Shown here: positions 7,868 to 17,316 of the stretch, in pieces
How the letters are laid out: every line of letters starts with the position of its first letter
Position numbering within the stretch: the stretch's first letter is position 1
Source of the DNA: an uncultured Sphingomonadaceae bacterium
GTDB lineage: Bacteria; Pseudomonadota; Alphaproteobacteria; Sphingomonadales; Sphingomonadaceae
DNA: 64,000 bases
Assembly: GCA_903871605.1 (NCBI GenBank)
Contig: CAIQHF010000036.1
Span: 124,001 to 188,000, forward strand
Direction: 5' to 3'
The notes under the pieces: model-generated
What the model was told of the DNA's origin: nothing
The model's input: only the letters and a program-made list of their open reading frames with translations
The model's database searches: none
Program-made: the position numbers and the translations under genes

Positions 7868-9226
7868 ATGAACCGCAAGACGCTCGCCCGGATCGCGACG
7901 ATGTCGCTGATGCTCGGCGTATCGACGATCGGCTGCACGCCCGGCGGGCAGGGCGGCCACCCCGCCGCGCTCGCCGGACAGGCACCCAAGCCGGACAAGC
8001 CCGCGCTGCGTCTCGCGGCGCAGGCCCGCCTCGCGCTCGCCGCGCACAAGGGCGACGCCGCGGTGGCCGCGGCCGAACAGGCGGTCGCGCTGCAGCCGAG
8101 CGACGCCGGCTATCGCATGCTGCTCGGCCAATCCTATCTGGCCGCCGGACGGTTCGGTTCGGCCGAGACGGCCTTCCGCGATTCGCTGACGCTGTCGCCC
8201 GGCCAGTCGAAGGCGCAGTTCGATCTCGCGCTGGCGCAGATCGCACAGGGCCACGGCAGCGAGGCGCAGGCCGACCTCCATGCCTTGGGCGGCGCGATCC
8301 CGGCGGGTGACGTCGGCTTGGCGCTGGCGCTTGCCGGCGACCGTCAGGGCGCGATCACGATGCTCACCGATCTGGTCCGCAGCGGCAAGTCCGATCCCCG
8401 CTCGCGGCAAAATCTCGCGCTCACCTTCGCGCTCGACGGCCGCTGGCGCGAAGCCCGCGCGGTTGCGATGCAGGATACGGCGCCCGACAAGATCGATGCG
8501 CAACTCGCGGGTTGGGCCGAACTCGCCAAGCCGACCGCGACGGGCTCGGTGCAGATCGCCTCGATGCTCGGCGTGACGCCGGCCGCTGATCCGGGCCTGC
8601 CGACCGCGCTTGCGCTGGCGACGCCCGCGCCGGCCGTCACGCCGACCGCGCTTGCCAGCGCCGACGTCGCGCCGACCCCTGCGCCTGCAACTTCGGAAGC
8701 GCCCCGAGCCGAGACCGCGAGCAATGCCGTGACGGTGCCGCTCGACGATCCGATCCCGGCGGCGACGCCCGCCGACGCGCCGGCCACCGCGGTCATGCTC
8801 GCCGCGCAGGCGCATCAGGCGCGCAGCAGTCTCGCGCCGCCGCCGTTGCTCCGCGCGCCGGCGGGTCCGTTCCGCTCGGCGGTGCTCGTCCAGCCGACGC
8901 GTTCGCCGCTGTTCCGCTCGGGCGGTTATGTCGTCCAGCTCGGTGCCTACGCCCATGCCGGTGCGATCCAGACCGCCTGGTCGCAGGCGTCGAAACTAAT
9001 GCCGCGCCTTGCCGGTTTCTCTGCGGCGCGGGCCGAATTCAGCGTCTCGGGCGCGTCGCTTGTCCGACTGTCGGTATCGGGCTTCGCCGATCGCCCGAGC
9101 GCGGTGGGCCTGTGCGAGCAGATTCGCGTCAGGGGTGGCCAATGCTTCGTCCGCCAATTGGCCGGCGACTCGGCGATCCAATGGGCCAAGCGCGACACCG
9201 GCGTGCAACTCGCCTCGCGCGGCTAG
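7868..9226 (+). CDS. TPR and SPOR domain lipoprotein
   Basis: A 452-residue protein with a lipoprotein signal ending in a lipobox-like STIGC at residues 18-22. TPR-like helices cover about residues 40-210 (AGYRMLLGQSYLAAGRFGSAE and similar). A long Ala/Pro/Thr linker follows, then a C-terminal SPOR domain beginning GGYVVQLGAYAHAGA. I prefer the ATG at 7868 over 7862 because GAGGA lies 8 nt upstream, against 2 nt for the other. It is the third gene after parA and the ribbon-helix-helix gene. Septal peptidoglycan binding is expected from the SPOR domain, so the operon may couple a ParA gradient to division or envelope assembly. Confidence 0.85.
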   Translation: MNRKTLARIATMSLMLGVSTIGCTPGGQGGHPAALAGQAPKPDKPALRLAAQARLALAAHKGDAAVAAAEQAVALQPSDAGYRMLLGQSYLAAGRFGSAETAFRDSLTLSPGQSKAQFDLALAQIAQGHGSEAQADLHALGGAIPAGDVGLALALAGDRQGAITMLTDLVRSGKSDPRSRQNLALTFALDGRWREARAVAMQDTAPDKIDAQLAGWAELAKPTATGSVQIASMLGVTPAADPGLPTALALATPAPAVTPTALASADVAPTPAPATSEAPRAETASNAVTVPLDDPIPAATPADAPATAVMLAAQAHQARSSLAPPPLLRAPAGPFRSAVLVQPTRSPLFRSGGYVVQLGAYAHAGAIQTAWSQASKLMPRLAGFSAARAEFSVSGASLVRLSVSGFADRPSAVGLCEQIRVRGGQCFVRQLAGDSAIQWAKRDTGVQLASRG

Positions 9227-9258
9227 AGTCTTCCGGGGGGAAAGGACAATCGGGGCGG

Positions 9259-10518
9259 TCAGCCGAGCGGCTGGCCGCCCTTGATTGTCTTGAGCACGCG
9301 TCCCTGCACCGGCAAGCCGTCGAACGGCGTGTTGCCGGCATGCCCGGCAAGCGCCTCGGCGACGATCTTCCAGGGCGTGCCGTCGTCGACGAGGATGAGA
9401 TCGGCGACGGCGCCGCGCGTCAACGTGCCAAGCTCCAGCCCGAACAGCCGCGCGGGAGCGGCCGACAGCAGCTCGAACAGCCGCGGGAGGCTGACCACCT
9501 CGTCCTTGACCAGCGTCAGCGCCAGCGTGAGCAGCGTCTCGGCGCCCGCCATTCCCGGTTCGGCCGAGACATAAGGGAGGCGCTTGGCCTCAGGCCCTCG
9601 TGGATCGTGGCCCGAGCAGATCAGGTCGACCGTGCCGTCACGCACCGCCTCGATCGTCGCCTTGCGGTCGTCTTCCGAGCGCAGCGGCGGCGAGAGGCGC
9701 GCGAAGGTCTTGAACGGCCCGATCGCGGAATCGGACAGCAGCAGATGCGCAGGGCTGACGCCGCACGACACCTTGACCCCGCGTCGCTTCGCCGAGCGGA
9801 CCAGATCGAAGGCGCGCGCGGTGGTCAGCTGGCGGAAGTGGAGGCGGGCGCCGGTCTCCTCGGCGAGCATCAGGTCGCGCGCCACCGCCATCGCCTCGGC
9901 AACGGCAGGCGCCGAGGCGAGGCCAAGCCGCGTCGGCATCTCGCCGTCGGTCGCGACCGCGCCGTGGGTCAGCGCGCCATCCTCGGCATGCGTCACCACG
10001 ATCAGGTCGAACGCCGACGCATAGGTCAGCAGCCGGTGCATCAGCCCCGAATCGGCGATCCAGATCCGGCCGGTCGAGACCGCGACCGCACCGGCGCGTT
10101 TCATCAGCCCGATCTCGGCCATCTCCCGGCCGGCAAGCCCGAGCGTCGCGGCGGCGAACGGCACGACCGTCATCGCCTGGGCGGGGAAGGAGGCGGCCTG
10201 GCGGATCAGCGCGGGCGCGTCGAGCGGCGGCGCCTGGTCGGGCATCAGCAGGCTGGTGGTGATGCCGCCCGCCGACGCGGCCGCAGCGTCGATCGCGAAC
10301 ACGCCGACATCGACCAGCCCGGGCGCGATCAGCGCGCCCCGCGCGTCGGCCACCACGTCGGACTTGCGGAACAATCCGTGCTCGATGTCGCCGATCGCCT
10401 CGATCCGCCCGTCGCGGATCAGCACGCCGCCTTCGGTGATCGTTCCCGCGACGGGATCGACGATCCGACCGTTGCGGATCGCGAGCGTGCCGATGTCGGC
10501 CTTGGTCTTGATGCTCAT
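9259..10518 (-). CDS. Dihydroorotase-like protein lacking metal ligands (PyrX-type partner of PyrB)
   Basis: A 419-residue amidohydrolase-fold protein with the overall layout of type I dihydroorotase. Active enzymes have an HxH pair in PGxxDxHxH, a histidine in H(I/L)S and an Asp in TDHAP. Here these read [15 protein letters not shown] and SGHDPR, so the metal ligands and the catalytic Asp are lost, although THAED remains. By analogy with the inactive PyrC-prime subunits of Pseudomonas, it probably forms a structural complex with aspartate carbamoyltransferase. Its ATG overlaps the pyrB stop by 4 bp, which fits a fixed ratio with PyrB. An active pyrC is expected elsewhere in the genome. Confidence 0.9.
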   Translation of the reverse strand: MSIKTKADIGTLAIRNGRIVDPVAGTITEGGVLIRDGRIEAIGDIEHGLFRKSDVVADARGALIAPGLVDVGVFAIDAAAASAGGITTSLLMPDQAPPLDAPALIRQAASFPAQAMTVVPFAAATLGLAGREMAEIGLMKRAGAVAVSTGRIWIADSGLMHRLLTYASAFDLIVVTHAEDGALTHGAVATDGEMPTRLGLASAPAVAEAMAVARDLMLAEETGARLHFRQLTTARAFDLVRSAKRRGVKVSCGVSPAHLLLSDSAIGPFKTFARLSPPLRSEDDRKATIEAVRDGTVDLICSGHDPRGPEAKRLPYVSAEPGMAGAETLLTLALTLVKDEVVSLPRLFELLSAAPARLFGLELGTLTRGAVADLILVDDGTPWKIVAEALAGHAGNTPFDGLPVQGRVLKTIKGGQPLG

Positions 10519-11501
10519 GCCCAGCCCTCGATGCCGCGGCGGCGGCGGGTGAGCACGTCCAGGCAGGCCATGCGCACCGCGACCCCCATCTCGACCTGCT
10601 CGGTGATCGCCGAGACGCGCGGATCGTCGGCGACGTCGCTGGTGATCTCGATCCCGCGGTTCATCGGGCCGGGGTGCATGACCAGAGCATCCCTGCTGGC
10701 GCGGCCCAGCCGCTCGCGATTGAGCCCGTAGAAATGATGATATTCGCGGGCCGAGGGCACGAAGGCGCCGGCCATGCGCTCGAGCTGGAGGCGGAGCATC
10801 ATCACCACCTCCGCGCCCTCGAGCGCTGCGTCGAAATCGGTGAAGGCGGTGACGCCCATCCGCTCGACCGCGGGCGGCAGCAGCGTCGGCGGTGCAACCA
10901 CGCGCACCTCGGCGCCGAGCGTCGCGAGCAGCAGCATGTTCGAGCGCGCCACCCGGCTGTGCAGCACGTCGCCGCAGATCGTGACGATCGTACCGTTGAT
11001 CCGCCCGATCCGGCGGCGGATGGTGAGGGCGTCGAGCAGCGCTTGAGTGGGATGTTCGTGGCGGCCGTCGCCCGCGTTGAGCACGGGGCAGTCGACCTTG
11101 TCCGCGATCAGACCTACCGCGCCGCTCGCATCGTGGCGGATCACGATCACATCGGGACGCATCGCGTTGAGCGTCGCCGTCGTATCCAGCAGCGTCTCGC
11201 CCTTCTTCACGCTCGATTGCGCGGCGTGCATATTGACGACGTCCATGCCCAGCCGCTTGCCGGCGATCTCGAAGCTCAGCAGCGTGCGCGTGCTGTTCTC
11301 GAAGAAGGCATTGATCTGGGTGAGGCCGGCGAGCCGGTCGTCATGCTTGGCGGTGGCGCGGTTGAGCGCGATCCATTGCTCGGCCTCGTCGAGCAGGAAG
11401 CCGATTTCCCACGGCTGGAGCCCGGCGATGCCGACCAGATGGCGATGCGGGAAGGGGTGGACGCCTTGGGGCACGGCATATTCGGACGGCGTCTCGGACA
11501 T
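10515..11501 (-). CDS. pyrB: Aspartate carbamoyltransferase catalytic subunit
   Basis: A 328-residue enzyme that joins carbamoyl phosphate and aspartate in pyrimidine synthesis. The carbamoyl-phosphate loop [13 protein letters not shown], the [10 protein letters not shown] motif and the C-terminal [11 protein letters not shown] are all intact. I chose the ATG at 11501 (MSETPSEY); the longer reading to 11537 adds residues from a repeat region. The gene overlaps the dihydroorotase-like gene by ATGA, and no pyrI regulatory subunit is nearby. This matches the class in which PyrB needs an inactive dihydroorotase to assemble. Upstream lie a palindromic region and ruvX on the same strand. Confidence 0.96.
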   Translation of the reverse strand: MSETPSEYAVPQGVHPFPHRHLVGIAGLQPWEIGFLLDEAEQWIALNRATAKHDDRLAGLTQINAFFENSTRTLLSFEIAGKRLGMDVVNMHAAQSSVKKGETLLDTTATLNAMRPDVIVIRHDASGAVGLIADKVDCPVLNAGDGRHEHPTQALLDALTIRRRIGRINGTIVTICGDVLHSRVARSNMLLLATLGAEVRVVAPPTLLPPAVERMGVTAFTDFDAALEGAEVVMMLRLQLERMAGAFVPSAREYHHFYGLNRERLGRASRDALVMHPGPMNRGIEITSDVADDPRVSAITEQVEMGVAVRMACLDVLTRRRRGIEGWA

Positions 11502-11524
11502 GGAGAGGCTCCTAGTCTCGCAGC

Positions 11525-11655
11525 GTCCCGGGCTCAAGCTCTGGCGTTTTTGGGCGGATGGTCGAGGGTGGGGTCGGGACCCGGCCCGTGGTTCGTAGCG
11601 GACGCAGCGTCTGATGAAGCGACGTGGGGCCGGGACCCAGGCTTAGCCGGGAAAC
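11525..11655. repeat. Degenerate palindromic repeat between ruvX and pyrB
   Basis: GC-rich arms such as gtcccgggctcaagc, gtcgggacccggcccgtgg and ggccgggacccaggcttagc form imperfect inverted repeats. They resemble the palindromes at 13.4 and 21.2 kb. The whole 165-bp ruvX-pyrB gap is filled by this material, and no promoter was recognised in it. Confidence 0.45.
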
Positions 11656-11666
11656 GGGGAGGCCGT

Positions 11667-12131
11667 TCAGCCGATCCCGGCCAGCGAATCGATCGCGCCT
11701 TGCAGGATGTACGCCGCCGCCATCTTGTCGACCAGTTCGGCACGCCTGGCCCGTGAGGCGTCCGCTGCGATCAGGGTGCGGGTGACGGCGGCGGTCGACC
11801 AGCGTTCGTCCCATAGCAGGACTGGCACCGCGAGCGGCGCCAGATTGCGCGCGAAGGCGCGGATCGCCTGCGTACGTGGCGAGTCAGAGCCGTCCATGTT
11901 GAGCGGGAGGCCGAGCACCAGCCCGCGAATCGCCTGTTTCCCGATCAGGCCGGCGAGCGCGGCAAGATCGGCGCCGAATTTGGTGCGCCGGATCGTCTCG
12001 GCAGGCGTCGCGATCGTCCACTCCGAATCGCAATAGGCAACGCCGATCGTCTTGGTGCCGACGTCGAGCCCGGCAAGCCGCCCGCCGTCGGGGAGCGCGT
12101 CGCGAAAGTCGAGAGGGGCGGCGGTGATCAT
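11667..12131 (-). CDS. ruvX: YqgF/RuvX-type RNase H-fold nuclease
   Basis: A 154-residue protein of the YqgF family. The RNase H-fold motifs are present: [12 protein letters not shown], then [10 protein letters not shown], then [10 protein letters not shown], carrying the conserved Asp and Glu residues. Family members are proposed Holliday-junction resolvases and are also implicated in pre-16S rRNA 5'-end processing. Its ATG at 12131 overlaps the stop of the upstream DUF3089 gene (ATGA), so the two are translationally coupled. pyrB follows 165 bp downstream on the same strand, an arrangement often seen in alphaproteobacteria. Confidence 0.92.
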   Translation of the reverse strand: MITAAPLDFRDALPDGGRLAGLDVGTKTIGVAYCDSEWTIATPAETIRRTKFGADLAALAGLIGKQAIRGLVLGLPLNMDGSDSPRTQAIRAFARNLAPLAVPVLLWDERWSTAAVTRTLIAADASRARRAELVDKMAAAYILQGAIDSLAGIG

Positions 12132-13246
12132 CGCCGGCGCGCCTGGAAGGCGGCGAGACGGTGCGCGGCGTCGGCGCGGATGTTGGCCCAGAACAGCGCA
12201 TAGTCGAAAACATGGAAATCATTGCCGGGCAGCACCGCAACACCGAATCCCGAGGGTGGATCGCCGATCAGAAGCAGGCCCCGATCATCGCACCGCGCGG
12301 GCACCAGATGCGGCACGAGCGTCGCCGAATGGTAGCCGGTGTCGGGAAGCAGCGCACCGAGATTGGCCGAGGCGGGTGCCGTGCCGTCGCGCGTGCCGGT
12401 GAGCGGATTGACGCACAAAGCCGGCGTTCCCTTGCGCGGAAAGCCCGCAAACCCGCGGCTGGCATCGTAGATCACGCGCAGTTGCGCCGGGTCGGCGGGC
12501 TCTCCGAAGCTTTCCCAGCTCAACAGGCAATGCGTTTGGCGGGCGGCGGTACAGGCTGGCATGCCGAGCGCGGGAAGATCTGCGGTGGTCGAGACCGGCC
12601 AGCCGACGAGATAGGCCGCGACAACGCGCCTGGCGACCGCGTGCCCCGCCACCTTGGCGCGCAGCAGCCGGAGCAGGTGGAAGCTGCCCTGGCTGTGGCC
12701 CGCAAGGATGATCGGCGCATCGGGGGGCACCTGCTGCACGAACGCCGCGAACGCGCGCGCGACATCCGAATAGGCGAGATCGAGCGCGTGTGCGGCGTCG
12801 GGTTTCGCCGACAGGAAGGCGCCCACGGTCGCCTCGCGGTAACGCGGTGCCCAAACGCGTGCGACGCCCGAGAAGGTGCTCGCCTGGCTCGACACCAGCA
12901 CGTGCGCGCGCGCGTCGGCGGCCTTGTCGTCGTACGGCGCGTTCCAGTGCAGCTTGTCGAGATAGGTGGTCGGCGGCACGAAGAAGACGACCGCGTCGGT
13001 CCGCGGCGTGCCGGGGATACCGGGGGGCAGCCAGTTCGCCGGATCGTTCGCCGCGCCCGGACGCGAAAGCCAGGCGTCGGGCTCGTTATAATCGGGCGCA
13101 CCGGCCGGCGGCGGCGGCGCGAAGGCGATCGAGGGAACGAACGTCATCCGCATCAGCGCCTGCGGAAACAGCGTCCACACCGCGCCCGCCGCCAGCAGCA
13201 GGAAGATGATCGTTGCGATCACGTAGAGGAAGCGGCGGGCGGCCAT
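12128..13246 (-). CDS. DUF3089 family alpha/beta-hydrolase-like membrane-anchored protein
   Basis: A 372-residue protein with one N-terminal membrane anchor ([21 protein letters not shown]), followed by a globular domain of the DUF3089 type. It carries the nucleophile elbow [13 protein letters not shown], and downstream TGTRDG and [11 protein letters not shown] in which acidic and histidine partners could lie. The substrate is unknown; an exported esterase or lipase-like activity is plausible. I prefer the ATG at 13246 over a TTG at 13282. The stop overlaps the ruvX start. The 329-bp upstream gap to gatC contains a palindromic repeat. Confidence 0.82.
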   Translation of the reverse strand: MAARRFLYVIATIIFLLLAAGAVWTLFPQALMRMTFVPSIAFAPPPPAGAPDYNEPDAWLSRPGAANDPANWLPPGIPGTPRTDAVVFFVPPTTYLDKLHWNAPYDDKAADARAHVLVSSQASTFSGVARVWAPRYREATVGAFLSAKPDAAHALDLAYSDVARAFAAFVQQVPPDAPIILAGHSQGSFHLLRLLRAKVAGHAVARRVVAAYLVGWPVSTTADLPALGMPACTAARQTHCLLSWESFGEPADPAQLRVIYDASRGFAGFPRKGTPALCVNPLTGTRDGTAPASANLGALLPDTGYHSATLVPHLVPARCDDRGLLLIGDPPSGFGVAVLPGNDFHVFDYALFWANIRADAAHRLAAFQARRR

Positions 13247-13429
13247 GGTGGTGGGCTTAGGGGCGGGCGCTTCGCTCGGCAAGGCGACGCCATGTCGTCC
13301 CTCGCGTCACCCCGTGTCGGTCCGCGCGCAGGCGGCGGCCTGGATGCGGGGCGCGGGGGGCGCGGCGCTCGAAAGGCGAGGCGGGTCGCGATCCCCACGG
13401 GCGCGGGGCTCCGAGCTGCCGATGATCTG

Positions 13430-13527
13430 TTCCCCGGCACACGCCGGCGCCGGGCCCGAGGCGCGTGGCGGGTGTATCGATCGGGAAGGGGAAGTGCGGC
13501 CTCGGCCCCGGCCTTCGCTGGGAACGG
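13430..13527. repeat. Palindromic repeat in the DUF3089-gatC gap
   Basis: Left arm gttccccggcacacgccggc and right arm ggccccggccttcgctggga form an imperfect inverted repeat of the same family as the perfect copy at 21.2 kb. It occupies the middle of the 329-bp divergent gap (13247-13575). The rest of that gap is GC-rich with no convincing gene. Confidence 0.55.
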
Positions 13528-13575
13528 GGTGACTCGCGCTTGAAGCCAAGCGGGGCGGGTGGTAGCGGCGCCTGC

Positions 13576-13863
13576 ATGTCCGTCGACCTCGCCACCGTCC
13601 GCAAGATCGCCAGCCTCGCACGCATCGCCACCAGCGATGCCGAGGCCGAGGCGTTGCTGCCCGAACTCAACAACATCCTCGGCTGGATCGAGCAACTGGC
13701 GCAAGTCGATACGACCGGCGTCGAGCCGCTCGCCGCCGTCATCCCCAACCATCTGCGACTGCGCGAGGACAAGGTTACCGACGGCGGCATTCGCGACGCG
13801 GTGCTCGCCAACGCGCCGCAGGCCGAGCACGGCTTCTTCGCCGTTCCCAAGGTGATCGAATGA
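13576..13863 (+). CDS. gatC: Glutamyl/aspartyl-tRNA amidotransferase subunit C
   Basis: A 95-residue protein of normal GatC length, starting [17 protein letters not shown] and containing [16 protein letters not shown], which matches the family's two helices and belt. It wraps around GatA and GatB and stabilises the GatCAB complex that amidates Glu-tRNA(Gln) and Asp-tRNA(Asn). I chose the ATG at 13576; longer readings come from the repeat region. A 130-bp gap with a palindrome separates it from gatA on the same strand. Confidence 0.94.
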   Translation: MSVDLATVRKIASLARIATSDAEAEALLPELNNILGWIEQLAQVDTTGVEPLAAVIPNHLRLREDKVTDGGIRDAVLANAPQAEHGFFAVPKVIE

Positions 13864-13878
13864 CTTGCCTCCCCCTCC

Positions 13879-13967
13879 GTCATCCCAGCGAAGGCGGGGA
13901 TCCATACGCGCAGCGCATGATGATCGAGCGTGGCGTTTATGGATCCCGGATCAAGTCCGGGATGAGG
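13879..13967. repeat. Palindromic repeat between gatC and gatA
   Basis: Left part gtcatcccagcgaaggcggg and right part cggatcaagtccgggatgag form an imperfect inverted repeat. A relative with the same gtcatcccg start lies downstream of gatB at 17.2 kb. In the transcript it would give a hairpin between gatC and gatA. Confidence 0.6.
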
Positions 13968-13993
13968 GAAGAAGAGAATAGGGGAGCACGCGC

Positions 13994-15475
13994 ATGACCA
14001 ACCTCACCGATCTCGGCGTCGCCGACATCCGTGACGGCGTCGCCGCCGGCACCTTTTCCGCGCGCGACGTCGCAACCGCGTTCAATGCCGCGGTCGAGCA
14101 GGGGCGCGCGCTCAATGCCTGGCTGGTCGAGACCCCCGACCATGCGCTCGTCGCCGCCGACGCCGCCGACGCCGCCAGGGCGTCGGGCGATCTCAAGCCG
14201 CTGTCGGGCGTGCCGCTGGGCATCAAGGACCTGTTCTGCACCAAGGGCGTCGAGACCACCGCCGCCTCGGGAATGCTCAAGGGCTTCGTTCCGCCCTATG
14301 AATCGACCGTGTCGGGCAAGCTGCTCAACGCGGGCGCGGGGATGCTGGGCAAGCTCAACATGGACCAGTTCGCGATGGGATCGTCCAACGAGACCTCCGC
14401 GTTCGGCAACGTCGTCTCGCCGTGGAAGCGCAACGACGGCGGCAACGCCGCACTGGCGCCGGGCGGATCCTCGGGAGGTTCGTCGGCGGCGGTGTCGGCG
14501 CGGATGGCGCCGGGCGCGACGGGCACCGATACCGGCGGCTCGATCCGCCAGCCCGCTGCCTTCACGGGGATCTCGGGGATCAAGCCGACCTACGGCCGCT
14601 GCTCGCGCTGGGGAACGATCGCATTCGCCTCTTCGCTCGACCAGGCAGGACCCATGGCGCGCGACGTGCGCGACTGCGCGATCCTGCTCGAGGCGATGAG
14701 CGGATTCGACGCCAAGGATGCCACCTCGCTCGACCTCCCCGTGCCCGCGTGGGAGAAGGGATTGTCGGCCGATCTCAAAGGCAAGAGGGTCGGTGTTCCC
14801 AAGGAATATCGCGTCGATGGGATGCCGCCCGAGATCGAGGCGTTGTGGCAGCAGGGCATCGCATATATGAAGGATGCCGGCGCCGAGATCGTCGAGGTCT
14901 CGCTGCCGCACACGAAATACGCGCTGCCGACCTACTACATCATTGCCCCCGCCGAGGCCTCGTCCAACCTCGCTCGCTATGACGGCGTGCGCTACGGCCT
15001 GCGCGATCTGCCCGATGGCGCCAATCTGCAGGAAATGTATGCGGCGACTCGTGCGGATGGTTTCGGCGCCGAGGTCAAGCGTCGGATCATGGTCGGCACC
15101 TATGTGCTCTCGGCGGGCTTCTACGACGCCTATTTCACCAAGGCGCAGAAGGTGCGCGCGCTGATCGTGCGCGATTTCGAGCACGCCTTCACCCAGTGCG
15201 ACGTGCTGCTGACGCCGACCGCACCGTCCGCCGCCTTCGGCCTGGGCGAGAAGTCCGACGACCCGCTGGCGATGTATCTCAACGACGTGTTCACCGTGCC
15301 CTCGTCGCTGGCGGGTCTGCCTGCGATGTCGGTGCCGGGCGGGCTCGACACGCAGGGGCTGCCGCTCGGGCTGCAGATCATCGGCCGCGCGCTCGACGAG
15401 CAGGGCGTGTTGAATGCCGGGCTGGCGATCGAGGAGCGCGCCGGCTTCACGGCGCGCCCGGGGCAGTGGTGGTGA
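13994..15475 (+). CDS. gatA: Glutamyl/aspartyl-tRNA amidotransferase subunit A
   Basis: A 493-residue amidase that releases ammonia from glutamine for tRNA-dependent amidation. The amidase-signature Ser-cisSer-Lys triad is visible: the lysine in [10 protein letters not shown], the serines in [13 protein letters not shown], and the following [12 protein letters not shown] loop. It starts [15 protein letters not shown], with ggggag 8 nt upstream of the ATG. Length is normal. It lies between gatC and gatB with palindromic repeats in both gaps, an arrangement that could tune relative subunit expression. Confidence 0.97.
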   Translation: MTNLTDLGVADIRDGVAAGTFSARDVATAFNAAVEQGRALNAWLVETPDHALVAADAADAARASGDLKPLSGVPLGIKDLFCTKGVETTAASGMLKGFVPPYESTVSGKLLNAGAGMLGKLNMDQFAMGSSNETSAFGNVVSPWKRNDGGNAALAPGGSSGGSSAAVSARMAPGATGTDTGGSIRQPAAFTGISGIKPTYGRCSRWGTIAFASSLDQAGPMARDVRDCAILLEAMSGFDAKDATSLDLPVPAWEKGLSADLKGKRVGVPKEYRVDGMPPEIEALWQQGIAYMKDAGAEIVEVSLPHTKYALPTYYIIAPAEASSNLARYDGVRYGLRDLPDGANLQEMYAATRADGFGAEVKRRIMVGTYVLSAGFYDAYFTKAQKVRALIVRDFEHAFTQCDVLLTPTAPSAAFGLGEKSDDPLAMYLNDVFTVPSSLAGLPAMSVPGGLDTQGLPLGLQIIGRALDEQGVLNAGLAIEERAGFTARPGQWW

Positions 15476-15495
15476 GTATGCACGCCATCCTCACA

Positions 15496-15578
15496 CCGTT
15501 CGCACTGAGCGTAGTCGAAGTGCGTGTCCCGAACGCAGCGCTAGCTGCACGTCCTTCGACTTCGCTCAGGACGAACGG
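15496..15578. repeat. Palindromic repeat between gatA and gatB
   Basis: Left arm ccgttcgcactgagcgtagt and right arm cttcgacttcgctcaggacg form an imperfect inverted repeat. It belongs to the gttcg(t/c)nctgagcgaagtcgaag family, well known by eye from sphingomonad gaps. A second copy lies at 20.17 kb. Confidence 0.7.
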
Positions 15579-15598
15579 ATTTCTTGAGGCGGTTTGCC

Positions 15599-17062
15599 AT
15601 GACTGATTCACCCTATCGCATCCAGGGCGCCACGGGCGAGTGGGAGGTCGTGATCGGCCTCGAGGTCCATGCGCAGATCACCAGCCAGTCCAAGCTCTTT
15701 TCGGGCGCGGCGACCGCGTTCGGGGCCGAGCCCAATAGCCAGGTCAGCCTGGTCGACGCGGCGATGCCGGGCATGCTGCCCGTGCCCAATGGCGAGTGCA
15801 TCCGTCAGGCGGTGCGCACCGGGCTGGCGCTCGACGCGCAGATCAACCGCTGGTCGCGCTTCGACCGCAAGAATTATTTCTATGCCGATCTGCCGCAGGG
15901 CTACCAGATTTCGCAGCTGTACCATCCGCTTGTCGGCGAAGGCTCGCTGCTGATCGAGCCCGAGGACGCGGCGCCCAAGACGATCGGCATCGAGCGTATC
16001 CACGTCGAGCAGGACGCCGGCAAGTTGATGCACGACCAGCATCCGACGCGCTCCTACGTCGATCTCAACCGTTCGGGCGTCGCGCTCATGGAGATCGTCT
16101 CGCGCCCCGACATGCGCTCGCCCGCCGAGGCCGGTGCCTATGTCAAGAAGCTTCGCTCGATCCTGCGCTATGTCGGCTCGTGTGACGGCAATATGGAGCA
16201 GGGCTCGATGCGCGCCGACGTCAACGTCTCGGTGCGCAAGCCCGGCGGCGAGCTCGGCACGCGCACCGAGACCAAGAACGTCAATTCGGTGCGCTTCGTG
16301 ATGGCGGCGATCGAGCATGAGGCAAAACGCCAGGTCGCGGTGATCGAGGACGGCGGCACGATCATCCAGGAGACGCGGCTGTTCGATCCCGACAAGGGGG
16401 TGACGCGGTCGATGCGCTCGAAGGAGGATGCGCACGACTATCGCTATTTTCCCGATCCCGACCTGCTGCCGCTCGAATTGGACGAGGCATTCCTTGCGGA
16501 CGCTCTCGCCTCGCTGCCCGAGCTGCCCGACGCCAAGCGCGCGCGGTACGAGGGCGAACTGGGGCTGTCGGCCTACAATGCCGACGTGCTCACCGCCGAC
16601 GTCGAGACCGCGCGCTGGTTCGAGGCGATGCTGGCGGAGGGCGCGCCCGCCAAGGCGGGGGCCAACTGGCTGATCTCCGAGTTGTTCGGCGCGCTCAACC
16701 GGCTCGGCAAGACGATCGGCGAGAGCCCGGTGAGCCCCCGCCAGGCCGCCGAACTGGTCGCGCTGGTCGGCGACGGCACGCTGTCGGGGAGTCTGGCGAA
16801 GCAGGTGTTCGAGCTGATGCTCGAGACCGGCCAGGATGCGGGCGTGATCGTCGAGGAGCGCGGGCTCAAGCAGACCTCCGACACCGGCGCGATCGAGGCC
16901 GAGATCGCCAGGGTGATCGCCGCCAATCCCGACAAGGTCGCCGACTATAAGGGCGGCAAGGACAAGCTGTTCGGCTTCTTCGTCGGCCAGACGATGCGCG
17001 CGATGGGCGGCAAGGCCAATCCGGGGGTGGTCAACGATCTGCTCAAGAAGGCGCTGGAGTAG
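15599..17062 (+). CDS. gatB: Aspartyl/glutamyl-tRNA amidotransferase subunit B
   Basis: A 487-residue protein that activates the tRNA-bound Glu or Asp by phosphorylation and passes it ammonia from GatA. Hallmarks are [60 protein letters not shown] and RTETKNVNS. The C-terminal helical and YqeY-like domain ends [18 protein letters not shown] chose the ATG at 15599 ([10 protein letters not shown]) over one five codons upstream, because homologues begin near here. It is the last gat gene; repeats follow. Confidence 0.97.
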   Translation: MTDSPYRIQGATGEWEVVIGLEVHAQITSQSKLFSGAATAFGAEPNSQVSLVDAAMPGMLPVPNGECIRQAVRTGLALDAQINRWSRFDRKNYFYADLPQGYQISQLYHPLVGEGSLLIEPEDAAPKTIGIERIHVEQDAGKLMHDQHPTRSYVDLNRSGVALMEIVSRPDMRSPAEAGAYVKKLRSILRYVGSCDGNMEQGSMRADVNVSVRKPGGELGTRTETKNVNSVRFVMAAIEHEAKRQVAVIEDGGTIIQETRLFDPDKGVTRSMRSKEDAHDYRYFPDPDLLPLELDEAFLADALASLPELPDAKRARYEGELGLSAYNADVLTADVETARWFEAMLAEGAPAKAGANWLISELFGALNRLGKTIGESPVSPRQAAELVALVGDGTLSGSLAKQVFELMLETGQDAGVIVEERGLKQTSDTGAIEAEIARVIAANPDKVADYKGGKDKLFGFFVGQTMRAMGGKANPGVVNDLLKKALE

Positions 17063-17068
17063 GCCGTC

Positions 17069-17145
17069 GTGCTCCGGTGGAGGCCGGAGCGTGGTGTGGC
17101 GGGGGTTATGCTATCTGCCAACGCTCCGGCTTGCGCCGGAGCACG
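17069..17145. repeat. Palindromic repeat downstream of gatB
   Basis: gtgctccggtggaggccgga and gctccggcttgcgccggagc form nested hairpins immediately after the gatB stop. This is a different family from the two repeats inside the gat operon. It may act as a 3'-end stabilising hairpin. Confidence 0.5.
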
Positions 17146-17168
17146 GGGGTGGGGCGACACCTCTTACC

Positions 17169-17293
17169 GTCATCCCGGACTGGATCCGGAATCCATGGAC
17201 GAGGCGCGTGAAGCGCACGCGTCGCATCCGACTATCGCGGTCGCGCCAACCTTCGAAGCTGCGCCTAGGGGTCCTGGCGTCCGCAGGGATGAC
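17169..17293. repeat. Second palindromic repeat between gatB and the epimerase gene
   Basis: The arms gtcatcccggactggatccg and tcctggcgtccgcagggatg form an imperfect inverted repeat of the gtcatccc family, also present at 13.88 kb. With the preceding repeat it fills most of the 254-bp convergent gap. Confidence 0.5.
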
Positions 17294-17316
17294 GGGGAGG
17301 GGGTGCCGCGCCCGCT

